Shown here in pieces: positions 1 to 6,148 of a stretch of DNA of 6,381 nucleotides. The stretch is from assembly GCA_947258905.1 (NCBI GenBank), contig CAMYKF010000244.1, positions 1 to 6,381 of the forward strand, given 5' to 3'. The notes below the pieces were generated by a model that searched no databases, was not told where the DNA came from, and worked only from the letters and a program-made list of their open reading frames with translations. Position numbers and translations under genes: made by a program. The DNA is from an uncultured Pirellulaceae bacterium (GTDB lineage: Bacteria; Planctomycetota; Planctomycetia; Pirellulales; Pirellulaceae). Numbering within the stretch: the first letter of the stretch is position 1; each line of letters opens with the position of its first letter.

Positions 1-344
1 GGGTCCATGGTCTCCAGCCGTTGACGCAATTCGTCGTCACCGGCGATCGATTCGCGTCGCACCTTTTGCAGGAAAAGGTTGTAGCGGTTGTCGCGGCTCG
101 TGCAGCCTTCCCAGCTGACAACAACAAACTGGTCGCCCACGAAATGCTCGCGAAAATACCGCAGCTGTTTGGTTTCTTCAAAAGACGCGGGTAGCCAGTC
201 GGCGACGTCATTCTTGATACCCACAATTGCTTCGCGCGCACCGCGTAACATAAACGGCAGCAGGAAGAACACGCAGCACAAGATGAGCATCGCGCGATTG
301 CCGAAAAACGGCAGACGTTTTGCAAAGAAAGATCGTCGGCTCAT
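1..344 (-). CDS. RND/MMPL-superfamily membrane transporter, N-terminal part (runs off the left edge)
   Basis: The first 114 residues are visible; the rest lies beyond position 1. The protein begins MSRRSFFAKRLPFFGNRAML, a basic N-terminus followed by one hydrophobic helix at about residues 17-34 (ILCCVFFLLPFML core). A soluble stretch then starts with NDVADWLP (residues 45-52) and continues with a FREHFVGDQFVVVSWEGC-like segment (64-81). One N-terminal helix followed by an 'N-D/Y-x-x-x-W/F-LP' motif at the start of the first periplasmic domain is typical of MMPL/RND-type exporters, which move lipids or hydrophobic molecules across the inner membrane using the proton gradient. The substrate cannot be read from this fragment. 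The ATG at 344 has AGGG five bases upstream. No neighbour on this strand is close enough to suggest an operon. The family call is fairly good; the exact subfamily is inference. Confidence 0.72.
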   Translation of the reverse strand, partial: MSRRSFFAKRLPFFGNRAMLILCCVFFLLPFMLRGAREAIVGIKNDVADWLPASFEETKQLRYFREHFVGDQFVVVSWEGCTSRDNRYNLFLQKVRRESIAGDDELRQRLETMD

Positions 345-374
345 CGATGCCCTGATACGGTGTTCCGTTTGGAG

Positions 375-401
375 TTGCTATCAGAGTACCGCTGGTAGCA
401 A
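375..401. promoter_or_regulatory. Dyad symmetry upstream of the exporter gene
   Basis: TTGCTATCAG (375-384) and CTGGTAGCAA (392-401) form a 10-bp dyad around a 7-base centre. One pair is imperfect: a G-U wobble in plus-strand RNA, an A-C mismatch in minus-strand RNA. It ends 31 bp before the start codon of the minus-strand exporter gene, so it could be an operator or a leader hairpin. There is no T-run, so it does not look like a terminator. The function is inference. Confidence 0.35.
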
Positions 402-661
402 TGCCAGTCCATGCCTAAATCGTGCTGTAGCAAGCAATTGAGGAGAGGAAGATCGACAGGAATTGGCCAGTTGCCACAACTTACGGCGTACTTCTGTTCC
501 CTTGTATCGACCACATTCATACAGCTTGCACGAGCATTGAAATTGAATCGGCACGGTTTGCCCAAACGGCACGTCCTGGACCTGAAAGCCAGCCCAGTCG
601 CGCCAGTCAGTCGGACAGCTCGAGTGTGCGGGGCAGCCTTCCAGCCTGGTAGCATCAAGCC

Positions 662-708
662 GTCCACGTGCGACATCCACGTGTGGCAGTTATCCGCGTG
701 TGACAGTT
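662..708. repeat. Imperfect 17-bp tandem repeat with a degenerate third unit
   Basis: ATCCACGTGTGGCAGTT (675-691) is followed directly by ATCCGCGTGTGACAGTT (692-708), identical at 15 of 17 positions. GTCCACGTGCGAC (662-674) looks like a shortened third unit. Two units contain the palindrome CACGTG. The array sits just past the stop codon of the minus-strand zinc-ribbon gene. No T-run follows it on the minus strand, so it is not an evident terminator. Confidence 0.6.
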
Positions 709-713
709 AGTAA

Positions 714-1511
714 CTAGCCGAACGCCCCCGTGTTGAGGCAGTAGATCCAGGAAGCCACTCCCACGACCATGGCAACGATCATGATGATGGAAATGGCAAT
801 CGTTCCCTGGCCGCGCATCAAACCATAAATGGGACAATACAACCCGGCGCTCAGCACACATCCAATGCCCTGGCTCGACTGAGTGCGAAATGCCACGATC
901 GTGATCCACACGGCGGCCCCCAGATAGATCATCGACGAAGCAATCGCGCTGATCATTCCCGTGTTGACGGCCTCGGTTAATGACTCCATCACCAGCACGA
1001 CGGCGAGACCCAACAACACCAGTGCGGCAAAAATGGCAAAGCCGGCCATGGCGATAATGTACGAGTCGGCGCCATCCCCGAAGTCCTGATCGTCGGCACC
1101 AATCGGATTGTCCTCGATCTCGCGTTCCGCCTTGGCCAGCGCTTTCTCCGCGTCGGTCATGCCGCTGCTTTCCAGCTGTTCGGCAAGTTCGTCGTCAGTG
1201 TACGTTTCCAGATACTGCCCCGTGGCCACGTTGTATCCGCACTCAATACAGATCACGGCCGCAGGATCCATCTCCGCTCCGCAGGCCGCACAAATCGGTC
1301 CTTTAGGCGTAGCCTTGACGCCGGCATCATCCAGCAGGTCAAGCAGCTTCTTGTTGACCGGGCCGCCACCGCCCGCCGTGGCAGCACCCACCGCAGCGGT
1401 CGTGGGAACCTTGATCACTCCCTGGCACCGCGGGCATTTGACTTGCTTTCCCGCCAATCCAGGCTTGGCTGAGAAACTGAATCCACATTTGCACTTGGTC
1501 GGTATCGCCAT
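714..1511 (-). CDS. Zinc-ribbon membrane protein, about four TM helices, function unknown
   Basis: This is a 265-residue protein. The N-terminus MAIPTKCKCGFSFSAKPGLA continues to a CPRC knuckle, giving a four-Cys cluster (C7, C9, C26, C29) of the zinc-ribbon kind often found at the start of planctomycete membrane proteins. A second cluster, CAAC then CIEC (C74, C77, C88, C91), is a treble-clef or ribbon-like pair. Between them is a Gly/Ala-rich linker; after them comes an acidic, probably helical segment (105-150). The C-terminal part has hydrophobic stretches at about 151-175, 186-208, 216-233 and 236-258, which suggest four helices. The open frame extends 42 codons further upstream, but that extension looks non-coding and the zinc motif conventionally begins at the MAIP start. 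No clear Shine-Dalgarno precedes 1511. The metal-binding role is inferred from Cys spacing. I do not recognise a specific function. Confidence 0.82.
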   Translation of the reverse strand: MAIPTKCKCGFSFSAKPGLAGKQVKCPRCQGVIKVPTTAAVGAATAGGGGPVNKKLLDLLDDAGVKATPKGPICAACGAEMDPAAVICIECGYNVATGQYLETYTDDELAEQLESSGMTDAEKALAKAEREIEDNPIGADDQDFGDGADSYIIAMAGFAIFAALVLLGLAVVLVMESLTEAVNTGMISAIASSMIYLGAAVWITIVAFRTQSSQGIGCVLSAGLYCPIYGLMRGQGTIAISIIMIVAMVVGVASWIYCLNTGAFG

Positions 1512-1748
1512 CTTGTCAGTCTTAAGGAAGAAGAAAATACAAAAACTCGGTAGTTGGACGAACGAGCCTGCAAGCGGGGAAAGGCAGGCCGGCAACCGGG
1601 CTTTAACCGGGCATTCACTGCGCATACCCGATGCCAATGCGGGATTTCACGCAATAACTCTATTTTGCAATGGGGGAGGTCTTTGACAAGGATCAAAACG
1701 TATCCGGGCACTTCCTGACGTCGGCCCGGCTGACGATTGTGCGGCCCC

Positions 1749-1768
1749 ACCGCCAAACCGCTGGCGGT
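1749..1768. repeat. Small GC-rich hairpin upstream of groES
   Basis: ACCGCCA (1749-1755) pairs with TGGCGGT (1762-1768) around a 6-base loop. It lies about 195 bp before the groES start and has no T-run. It may be part of a long leader or simply a chance GC-rich fold. Confidence 0.3.
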
Positions 1769-1948
1769 TCTCCGGTATCGCCAGCCATGTCAAAATGGCA
1801 GCAACTCGAGCGACCGGCGACGGGATCGCCGCGGCTGGCAGCAGCCCTGAACGGTTTGGCCCTGCCCCGCAGGGAATCCAGGTGCGAATCAGGCGCTAAA
1901 TCCCAGCCTTTGCCGGCGAATTTAACCTTTCACGCCCGTGCACTGCCG

Positions 1949-1962
1949 ATTGGCGCGCCAAT
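1949..1962. promoter_or_regulatory. Perfect 14-bp palindrome abutting the groES start codon
   Basis: ATTGGCGCGCCAAT is a perfect inverted repeat whose last base is immediately next to the TTG start of groES. It occupies exactly the space where a Shine-Dalgarno sequence would be expected. It could be a protein-binding operator or, as RNA, a small stem with a CGCG loop. The symmetry is seen directly; the role is inference. Confidence 0.45.
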
Positions 1963-2262
1963 TTGAAAACCAAGGTCAATTTGCAGCCACTTGGTGACCG
2001 CCTCGTCGTTCAGCGGGATGAATCGGAAGAGACGACAGCCGGCGGGATCGTGTTGCCGGACTCGGCCAAGGACAAACCTGCCCGCGGAATCGTGCTGAGC
2101 GTCGGCGACGGTCGCATGCTGAAGGACGGCAGCCGGGCCGAGATGCAAGTCAAGGAAGGCGACCGCATTCTTTTTACTTCCTACGGTCCGGAAGAACTCA
2201 AGGTCGGCGATCAGGAACTGTTGCTGATGCGTGAGGAAGACGTCCTCGCTGTGATCGAGTAA
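1963..2262 (+). CDS. groES: Co-chaperonin GroES (Hsp10)
   Basis: This is a 99-residue GroES, the usual length for the family. GroES forms the seven-membered lid that closes the GroEL chamber in the cytoplasm. The N-terminal strand NLQPLGDRLVVQRDE (6-20) is the classic Cpn10 opening. The mobile loop that grips GroEL follows at about 19-36, with its hydrophobic IVL tripeptide at 29-31 after GG. The end LLLMREEDVLAVIE is also typical. The start is the TTG at 1963: an in-frame stop lies at 1897-1899 and there is no ATG or GTG between it and the conserved region. A later in-frame TTG at 1981 would remove the first beta strand residues. No Shine-Dalgarno is visible; a palindrome sits in its place. 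groEL follows after 84 bp on the same strand. Confidence 0.96.
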   Translation: MKTKVNLQPLGDRLVVQRDESEETTAGGIVLPDSAKDKPARGIVLSVGDGRMLKDGSRAEMQVKEGDRILFTSYGPEELKVGDQELLLMREEDVLAVIE

Positions 2263-2334
2263 CAGGAACGACCAGGTTCGCCGCGGCTATCGCGCTGCCG
2301 GCGACAAATCAACAAACACACACAATAAAAAACC

Positions 2335-2338
2335 GGAG
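2335..2338 (+). promoter_or_regulatory. Ribosome binding site of groEL
   Basis: GGAG ends 8 bases before the groEL ATG at 2347, within an A-rich leader. This is a canonical site and contrasts with groES, which has none. It fixes the groEL start at the MAKMIAFEQ residues. Confidence 0.75.
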
Positions 2339-2346
2339 TAATACAG

Positions 2347-3960
2347 ATGGCTAAGATGATTGCTTTCGAGCAAGAGGCCCGTGAATCAATTCGCCGTGGC
2401 GTCAGCAAACTGACCCGTGCAGTCAAGGTAACGCTGGGCCCCAAAGGCCGTAATGTGATCCTGCAGAAAAGTTTCGGCTCGCCCACCGTCACCAAGGACG
2501 GCGTGACCGTTGCCAAGGAAATCGAACTGGAAGACACCTACGAGAACATGGGTGCTCAAATGGTTCGCGAAGTGGCCAGCAAGACGAGCGATGTGGCTGG
2601 TGACGGCACTACCACAGCAACGGTGCTGGCTGAGGCCATCTTCAATGAAGGCCTGCGTGCCGTGACGGCCGGTGTGAACCCGATCCAGATGAAAACTGGT
2701 ATCGAACGGGCAGTCGCCGACATCAACGCTTTGCTCGACAAGGCCTCGATCAAGGTCAAGACCGCTGAAGAAATGGCCAATGTCGCTTCCATCGCTGCCA
2801 ACAACGATCGCGAAATTGGTGAATTGCTGGCCGGAGCCATGGAAAAGGTGGGCAAGGACGGCGTGATCACCGTCGACGAAGGCAAGAGTCTGGAAACGGA
2901 AGTTGAATGGGTCGAAGGGATGCAATTCGATCGCGGATATCTTTCGCCCTACTTCGTCACCGATCCCGGCCGCATGGAATGTGTGCTGGAAGATCCCTAC
3001 ATTCTGGTCTTTGAAAAGAAGCTCTCCAACATCAAGGATCTGGTACCGGTGCTGGAGCAAGTTGTGCAGCAAAGCAAGCCGATGCTGATCATCGCCGAAG
3101 ACGTCGACGGCGAAGCACTGGCGACGCTGGTGATCAACCGTTTGCGTGGCATCATCACCTGCTGTGCCGTGAAAGCCCCTGGTTACGGCGATCGGCGCAA
3201 GGCCATGATGGAAGACATCGCCTGCTTGACCGGCGGCACCGCCATCTTCGAAGCACTCGGCAAGAAACTCGAATCGCTGACGATCGCCGAACTCGGTCGC
3301 GCCAAGAAGGTAATTATCGACAAGGACAACACGACGATTATCGAAGGTGCCGGCAAGAGTTCGGACATCAAGGCCCGGATCGACCAAATCCGCCGCGAAA
3401 TCGAAAACACGACCAGCGACTACGACAAGGAAAAGCTGGAAGAGCGTCTGGCCAAACTGGCTGGCGGCGTGGCCAAGGTGAACGTCGGTGCTGCGACCGA
3501 AAGCGAAATGAAGGAAAAGAAAGCTCGTGTCGAAGACGCCCTGCACGCCACGCGAGCCGCCGTTGAGGAAGGCATCCTCGCTGGTGGAGGCGTCGCCCTC
3601 TTGCGAGCCGCCTCACTGGCCGATCACGGCGACGTCTCGGAAGATGAGCAGGTCGGTTACAACATCGTCGTACGTGCTGCCCGGTCTCCGCTGACCATGA
3701 TCGCGGACAACGCCGGACAGGACGGCGGTATCGTGTGCGAACGCGTCGTCGAATCCAAAGGCAATCATGGCTACAACGCCCTGACCGACACCTACGAGGA
3801 TCTGGTCAAGGTCGGCGTGATTGACCCGACCAAGGTGACCAAGACGGCGTTGTCCAATGCCGCCAGCGTGGCCACATTGCTCCTGACCAGCGACGCCCTG
3901 ATCGCCGACATCCCCAAGGACAAAGGCAAAGGCCACGGCGGTCACGACGACATGTACTAG
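2347..3960 (+). CDS. groEL: Chaperonin GroEL (Hsp60)
   Basis: This is a 537-residue GroEL, the ATP-driven double-ring folding chamber that works with GroES. The equatorial domain carries TLGPKGRNV (29-37), TKDGVTVAKE (49-58) and the nucleotide site AGDGTTTATVL (84-94). Residues matching the key E. coli aspartates D52, D87 and D398 are D51, D86 and D397. The family signature AAVEEGILAGGG is at 404-415. The apical domain (about 190-370) keeps the substrate-binding aromatics Y198, Y202 and F203 and the KAPGYGDRRK segment (276-285). The conserved GYNALTDTYEDLVKVG stretch starts at 475. The catalytic core looks intact. The C-terminal tail is unusual: it ends KGKGHGGHDDMY instead of the common GGM repeats. 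The gene is the second cistron after groES and ends before a strong terminator. Planctomycetes often encode several GroELs, so this may be one of several. Confidence 0.98.
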   Translation: MAKMIAFEQEARESIRRGVSKLTRAVKVTLGPKGRNVILQKSFGSPTVTKDGVTVAKEIELEDTYENMGAQMVREVASKTSDVAGDGTTTATVLAEAIFNEGLRAVTAGVNPIQMKTGIERAVADINALLDKASIKVKTAEEMANVASIAANNDREIGELLAGAMEKVGKDGVITVDEGKSLETEVEWVEGMQFDRGYLSPYFVTDPGRMECVLEDPYILVFEKKLSNIKDLVPVLEQVVQQSKPMLIIAEDVDGEALATLVINRLRGIITCCAVKAPGYGDRRKAMMEDIACLTGGTAIFEALGKKLESLTIAELGRAKKVIIDKDNTTIIEGAGKSSDIKARIDQIRREIENTTSDYDKEKLEERLAKLAGGVAKVNVGAATESEMKEKKARVEDALHATRAAVEEGILAGGGVALLRAASLADHGDVSEDEQVGYNIVVRAARSPLTMIADNAGQDGGIVCERVVESKGNHGYNALTDTYEDLVKVGVIDPTKVTKTALSNAASVATLLLTSDALIADIPKDKGKGHGGHDDMY

Positions 3961-4048
3961 AGCAGGCGCGAGGATCGAGCCGCGAGGTTGTCGATCCGCA
4001 GGCGTGCGAGGCCCTTCGCACGCCAACCGCTGCTGCAAAATTCAAGAA

Positions 4049-4083
4049 GCCCGCTGAATCACCGATTCAGCGGGCCTTTTTTT
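4049..4083 (+). terminator. Rho-independent terminator after groEL, possibly bidirectional
   Basis: GCCCGCTGAATC (4049-4060) and GATTCAGCGGGC (4064-4075) form a perfect 12-bp stem with a 3-base loop, followed by C and seven Ts (4077-4083). It lies 88 bp after the groEL stop. The minus-strand gene ending at 4136 converges on it. On that strand the stem is followed by a looser T-rich run (TTCTTGAATTTT), so it may also stop transcription from the right. Confidence 0.92.
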
Positions 4084-4135
4084 GCTTCATTCAACTCGCC
4101 AGACTCGCGCCCGCAAACCCGGCCGAGAGTCCCGT

Positions 4136-5347
4136 TTAATAGCGGAAGATCCAGTCAAATGTGAAGCGGTTTTCGATGATGTCGCGACGATCGGTCAGCG
4201 GGACTTCCCAGGCAAGGCCGATCTCCGAGTGACAATTCGGCTTGAACTTCGCGCCCAGTGCTCCGGTAACGATGTCGTTACCCGTGACGTCGCTGGAACC
4301 AAGATTAATAACATCCAGACCTTCGACGTTTCCCAGTCCGCCGCCGCCGGAATCGAGCCAGTGATACCAGTTGAGCTCGGTCAGCAAGTAAACGCGGCGG
4401 GAAACCTGAAAGTCCAGGTGGTTCGACCAGTAAAGACTTTCGCTGTTTGCCGCGGAATCCACCGGCAGTCGCCAGCCTGCGGCGGTCAACCAGTGAGAAC
4501 GGCTGCCCAGTCGCTGTCCGCCCGACATAAACAAGTTGAATACGCCGTCGCCATTGCCTTGCAACGAGTTGGTGCTGCCCCAGGGTGCGATGTAGGTGAT
4601 ACCGGTGCTCAACATGCGGCCCTGACAGGCGTCTCGCAGCAAATTGAATTTCAGGCCGAGATTGATGTCCGCCCAACCATCTCTGACCAGCGGATTGGTC
4701 GAATCGATATAGCCGTCCTTGGTAGCAATCAGGGAAACGTTGTCAGCCAGTTTGGCACGGACTTGCAACGCATACAGACGCACGTATCCGCCAGCCGCGG
4801 CATTGGGCACTTCGTGATTGATAAAGATAAAGCGGGCTTCCGTCAGGTTGCGCGGATCCTCGAAAAACACCGGATTGGTCATCGGGCTGATAAAATCATC
4901 CAGGCAGTGATCGCTGCGCTTGAGCAGGCTGCCAAAAAAGTTGTTACCGATGCCGCAACCGTCACAGCCACCGCAGCCACCGCAGCCACCACATCCACCA
5001 CTTGCACCGCAGCCGGCACCACAACCCGTGCCGTATCCGCACCCGTCACAGCTGCCAAACGCTCCAACATTGCTATCGCAACCCGATCCGCAAGCTGCAC
5101 ATCCAGATTGAAACCCGGAATCACAGCCTGCTGCATACGCGGGCTGTTCAGCGGTCGCCGGAGGCGTTTGCTGATCGTCGTAATACGGAGGGCGAATGGT
5201 TGGCGAGATCACCGGCTGGCGAGCCGCCGCATTCGTGGCCCGGATGTTTCCATAATCGGAAACAACCTGCTGGGCCGAGGCTGACCAGCAGCCAATCAAG
5301 CCGGCAATCAAGCCGAGCACGAAACTGAATTTGTGGATGGCGTTCAT
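4136..5347 (-). CDS. Exported Cys/Gly-rich protein with probable outer-membrane beta-barrel
   Basis: This is a 403-residue protein. A signal peptide spans residues 1-25: basic start, hydrophobic FVLGLIAGLIG core, likely cut after ASA before QQ. An LIGC at 17-20 also resembles a lipobox, so lipoprotein processing is possible. Residues 26-74 are Pro/Ala/Gln-rich. Residues 75-131 carry 13 cysteines in a Gly-rich array (CGGCGGCGGCDGCG at its end). From about 160 to the C-terminus the pattern changes to alternating aromatic and polar strands (RFIFINHE, YVRLYALQVRAKL, INLGLKFNLL, YLLTELNWYHWL) and finishes FTFDWIFRY. A terminal aromatic strand is typical of outer-membrane barrels. The start at 5347 is chosen because AAGGGA lies 7 bases upstream and the signal peptide begins there; a longer open frame reaches 5557 but looks non-coding. 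It resembles barrel proteins with Cys-rich linkers known from planctomycetes; substrate or role unknown. Confidence 0.8.
   Translation of the reverse strand: MNAIHKFSFVLGLIAGLIGCWSASAQQVVSDYGNIRATNAAARQPVISPTIRPPYYDDQQTPPATAEQPAYAAGCDSGFQSGCAACGSGCDSNVGAFGSCDGCGYGTGCGAGCGASGGCGGCGGCGGCDGCGIGNNFFGSLLKRSDHCLDDFISPMTNPVFFEDPRNLTEARFIFINHEVPNAAAGGYVRLYALQVRAKLADNVSLIATKDGYIDSTNPLVRDGWADINLGLKFNLLRDACQGRMLSTGITYIAPWGSTNSLQGNGDGVFNLFMSGGQRLGSRSHWLTAAGWRLPVDSAANSESLYWSNHLDFQVSRRVYLLTELNWYHWLDSGGGGLGNVEGLDVINLGSSDVTGNDIVTGALGAKFKPNCHSEIGLAWEVPLTDRRDIIENRFTFDWIFRY
4965..5000 (-). repeat. 9-bp coding repeat in the Cys/Gly array
   Basis: Four head-to-tail 9-base units lie here: CAGCCACCG twice, CAGCCACCA, then CATCCACCA as a diverged copy. 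On the coding (minus) strand each perfect unit gives a Cys-Gly-Gly triplet. Such in-frame repeats can gain or lose units by replication slippage, so array length may vary between strains. Confidence 0.7.
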
Positions 5348-5540
5348 CTGTGGGTCCCTTTTGGCAGTCATATGGCACGATTCGCCTGATCGGTAATTCG
5401 CAACGATCATGTTCTTCGAAACAGCCGGAACATGTCCGATCTTCGGCGAGTCCGTAACAGCTAATTCGGCTGTCGCCGCCGTCACTGCCAATGAAAGCCA
5501 ATCCTGCCGAAGTGTTGCCCTATTGCGATCTTTCGGATGC

Positions 5541-5615
5541 ATCGCTCCCACCGGCACGATCGGAAAAGACGCCGGGCATTAGATCGCTCCCACCGGCACG
5601 ATCGGAAAAGACGCC
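5541..5615. repeat. Two identical 33-bp direct repeats, 42-bp period
   Basis: The same 33 bases, beginning ATCGCTCCCACCGGCACGAT, occur at 5541-5573 and 5583-5615 with a 9-base gap. The two copies are perfectly identical. The period of 42 bases is a multiple of three, so minus-strand translation gives a repeated GVFSDRAGGSD peptide, but there is no supported gene around it. The copies sit just past the terminator of the upstream gene, a typical place for dispersed intergenic repeats. Confidence 0.85.
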
Positions 5616-5630
5616 CGGTGAGCTAGCATG

Positions 5631-5662
5631 ACAAAAGGACCCTCGCCTCAGGCGAAGGTCCT
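5631..5662 (-). terminator. Rho-independent terminator of the small secreted protein gene
   Basis: AGGACCCTCGCC (5636-5647) and GGCGAAGGTCCT (5651-5662) form a 12-bp stem with a single C-A mismatch and a TCA loop. Read on the minus strand the stem is followed by TTTTGT. It begins about 30 bp after the stop codon of the minus-strand gene ending at 5693. Confidence 0.8.
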
Positions 5663-5692
5663 GTATTAATTCCCAGGATGGTTCGATAAATC

Positions 5693-6028
5693 TTACCAGG
5701 GCGAGTAAAACGTCCTGTAAACCGGAACGACCGGTCGCAAGGTAACAGTGGCGACAGGTGCGGAACGGAAATGAGTGTGGCAAGTCGGCACTACGGTGGA
5801 GTAGGCAACGGTCTGAGAGTACACGCGGGCAGGAGAGTACACGGTCGTAACAGGTGCCACCGGCACCAGGCTGGTGCGCAAGCCAAATAAACCGTGACGC
5901 ACGGGCACGACGGGAACCGCCGGCGCCGGTGCGTAATAAGTGGTGACATACTGACCATGGGCTTGCTGAACATCTCCAGCAAAAAATACCATGGATGCGA
6001 CAGCAAGGATGGCGACGTACTTGAACAT
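5693..6028 (-). CDS. Small secreted Tyr/Pro/Val-rich protein
   Basis: This is a 111-residue protein. A signal peptide covers residues 1-25: MFKY, hydrophobic VAILAVASMVFF, then AHG before QY as a good cleavage site. The mature part is about 86 residues, low in charge and built from short Val/Pro/Tyr motifs: YVTTYYAPAPAVPVVPV, SLVPVAPVTTVYSPARVY and RPVVPVYRTFYSPW. One cysteine (C83) is present and there is no catalytic motif. Small exported proteins of this style, often with 'TTYYAPAP'-like starts, are common in planctomycete genomes and usually lack an assigned function; a structural or surface role is only a guess. AAAGGA lies 8 bases before the ATG at 6028, a good ribosome site. It has its own candidate promoter and terminator, so it is probably transcribed alone. 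Confidence 0.8.
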   Translation of the reverse strand: MFKYVAILAVASMVFFAGDVQQAHGQYVTTYYAPAPAVPVVPVRHGLFGLRTSLVPVAPVTTVYSPARVYSQTVAYSTVVPTCHTHFRSAPVATVTLRPVVPVYRTFYSPW

Positions 6029-6119
6029 TTTTGGAATCCTTTGTTTCCGGGTTCAACATCGGGGACAAAACGACTTCCGCATGCCAGGCAACCGAAACGA
6101 TTGTGCAGCGGTACAAAAA

Positions 6120-6148
6120 ATTAAACGGCGGCGCGTCTGCTTTTTCAA
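6120..6148 (-). promoter_or_regulatory. Candidate sigma-70-type promoter of the small secreted protein gene
   Basis: On the minus strand TTGAAA (6143-6148) and TTTAAT (6120-6125) are separated by exactly 17 bases. The implied transcript start would be near 6112, giving a leader of about 85 bases. This is a prediction by eye; planctomycete promoter preferences are not well defined. Confidence 0.5.

Larger units (their letters stand above)
345..713. other. Intergenic stretch with no convincing gene
   Basis: This gap lies between the exporter start and the stop of the zinc-ribbon gene, both on the minus strand. It must carry the exporter promoter, but I could not find a well-spaced -35/-10 pair by eye. 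It contains the dyad at 375-401 and the degenerate repeat at 662-708. Open frames exist on both strands. One minus-strand frame (680 to 381) includes a Cys-rich stretch, VPIQFQCSCKLYECG, with fairly ordinary codons. Without a ribosome site or a recognisable family I do not call it a gene; it could be a decayed coding remnant. Confidence 0.5.
1512..1962. other. Divergent intergenic region upstream of groES
   Basis: This 451-bp gap separates the minus-strand zinc-ribbon gene from the plus-strand groES, so it should hold promoters for both. I looked for a CIRCE operator (TTAGCACTC-N9-GAGTGCTAA) and saw none, and no convincing sigma-32-type promoter. A TTGACA at 1683-1688 has no good -10 at the usual distance. 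An 8-bp direct repeat AACCGGGC occurs at 1594-1601 and 1605-1612. A short hairpin and a palindrome are listed separately. No gene is supported here. Confidence 0.5.
5348..5692. other. Intergenic region between two minus-strand envelope genes
   Basis: This 345-bp gap holds the terminator of the small secreted gene, a pair of 33-bp direct repeats and then about 190 bp leading to the barrel gene. Because the terminator separates the two genes, the barrel gene should have its own promoter here, but I saw no well-formed -35/-10 pair. No gene is supported. Confidence 0.5.

Noticed and set aside
1512..1637. Upstream extension of the zinc-ribbon gene
   Set aside because: The 42 extra residues are unlike a domain, and the zinc-ribbon begins naturally at the MAIP start at 1511.
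1683..1711. Plus-strand promoter built on TTGACA at 1683
   Set aside because: No acceptable -10 hexamer lies 15-19 bases downstream.
1512..1962. CIRCE operator or heat-shock sigma promoter for groES
   Set aside because: No TTAGCACTC/GAGTGCTAA pair and no convincing sigma-32-type elements were seen by eye.
2386..3546. 386-codon open frame antisense to groEL
   Set aside because: It lies wholly within groEL on the opposite strand. Long antisense frames are common in GC-biased conserved genes, and the His/Phe-rich translation has no sensible domain.
4082..5284. 400-codon plus-strand open frame opposite the barrel gene
   Set aside because: It mirrors the barrel gene. Its low-complexity Thr/Ala tract is just the antisense of the Cys/Gly repeats, while the minus-strand frame has a signal peptide and ribosome site.
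5348..5557. Upstream extension of the barrel gene
   Set aside because: It would bury the signal peptide 70 residues inside the protein; the start at 5347 has a good ribosome site.
5541..5615. Minimal CRISPR array
   Set aside because: Only two repeats with a 9-base gap, too short for a spacer, and no cas genes.
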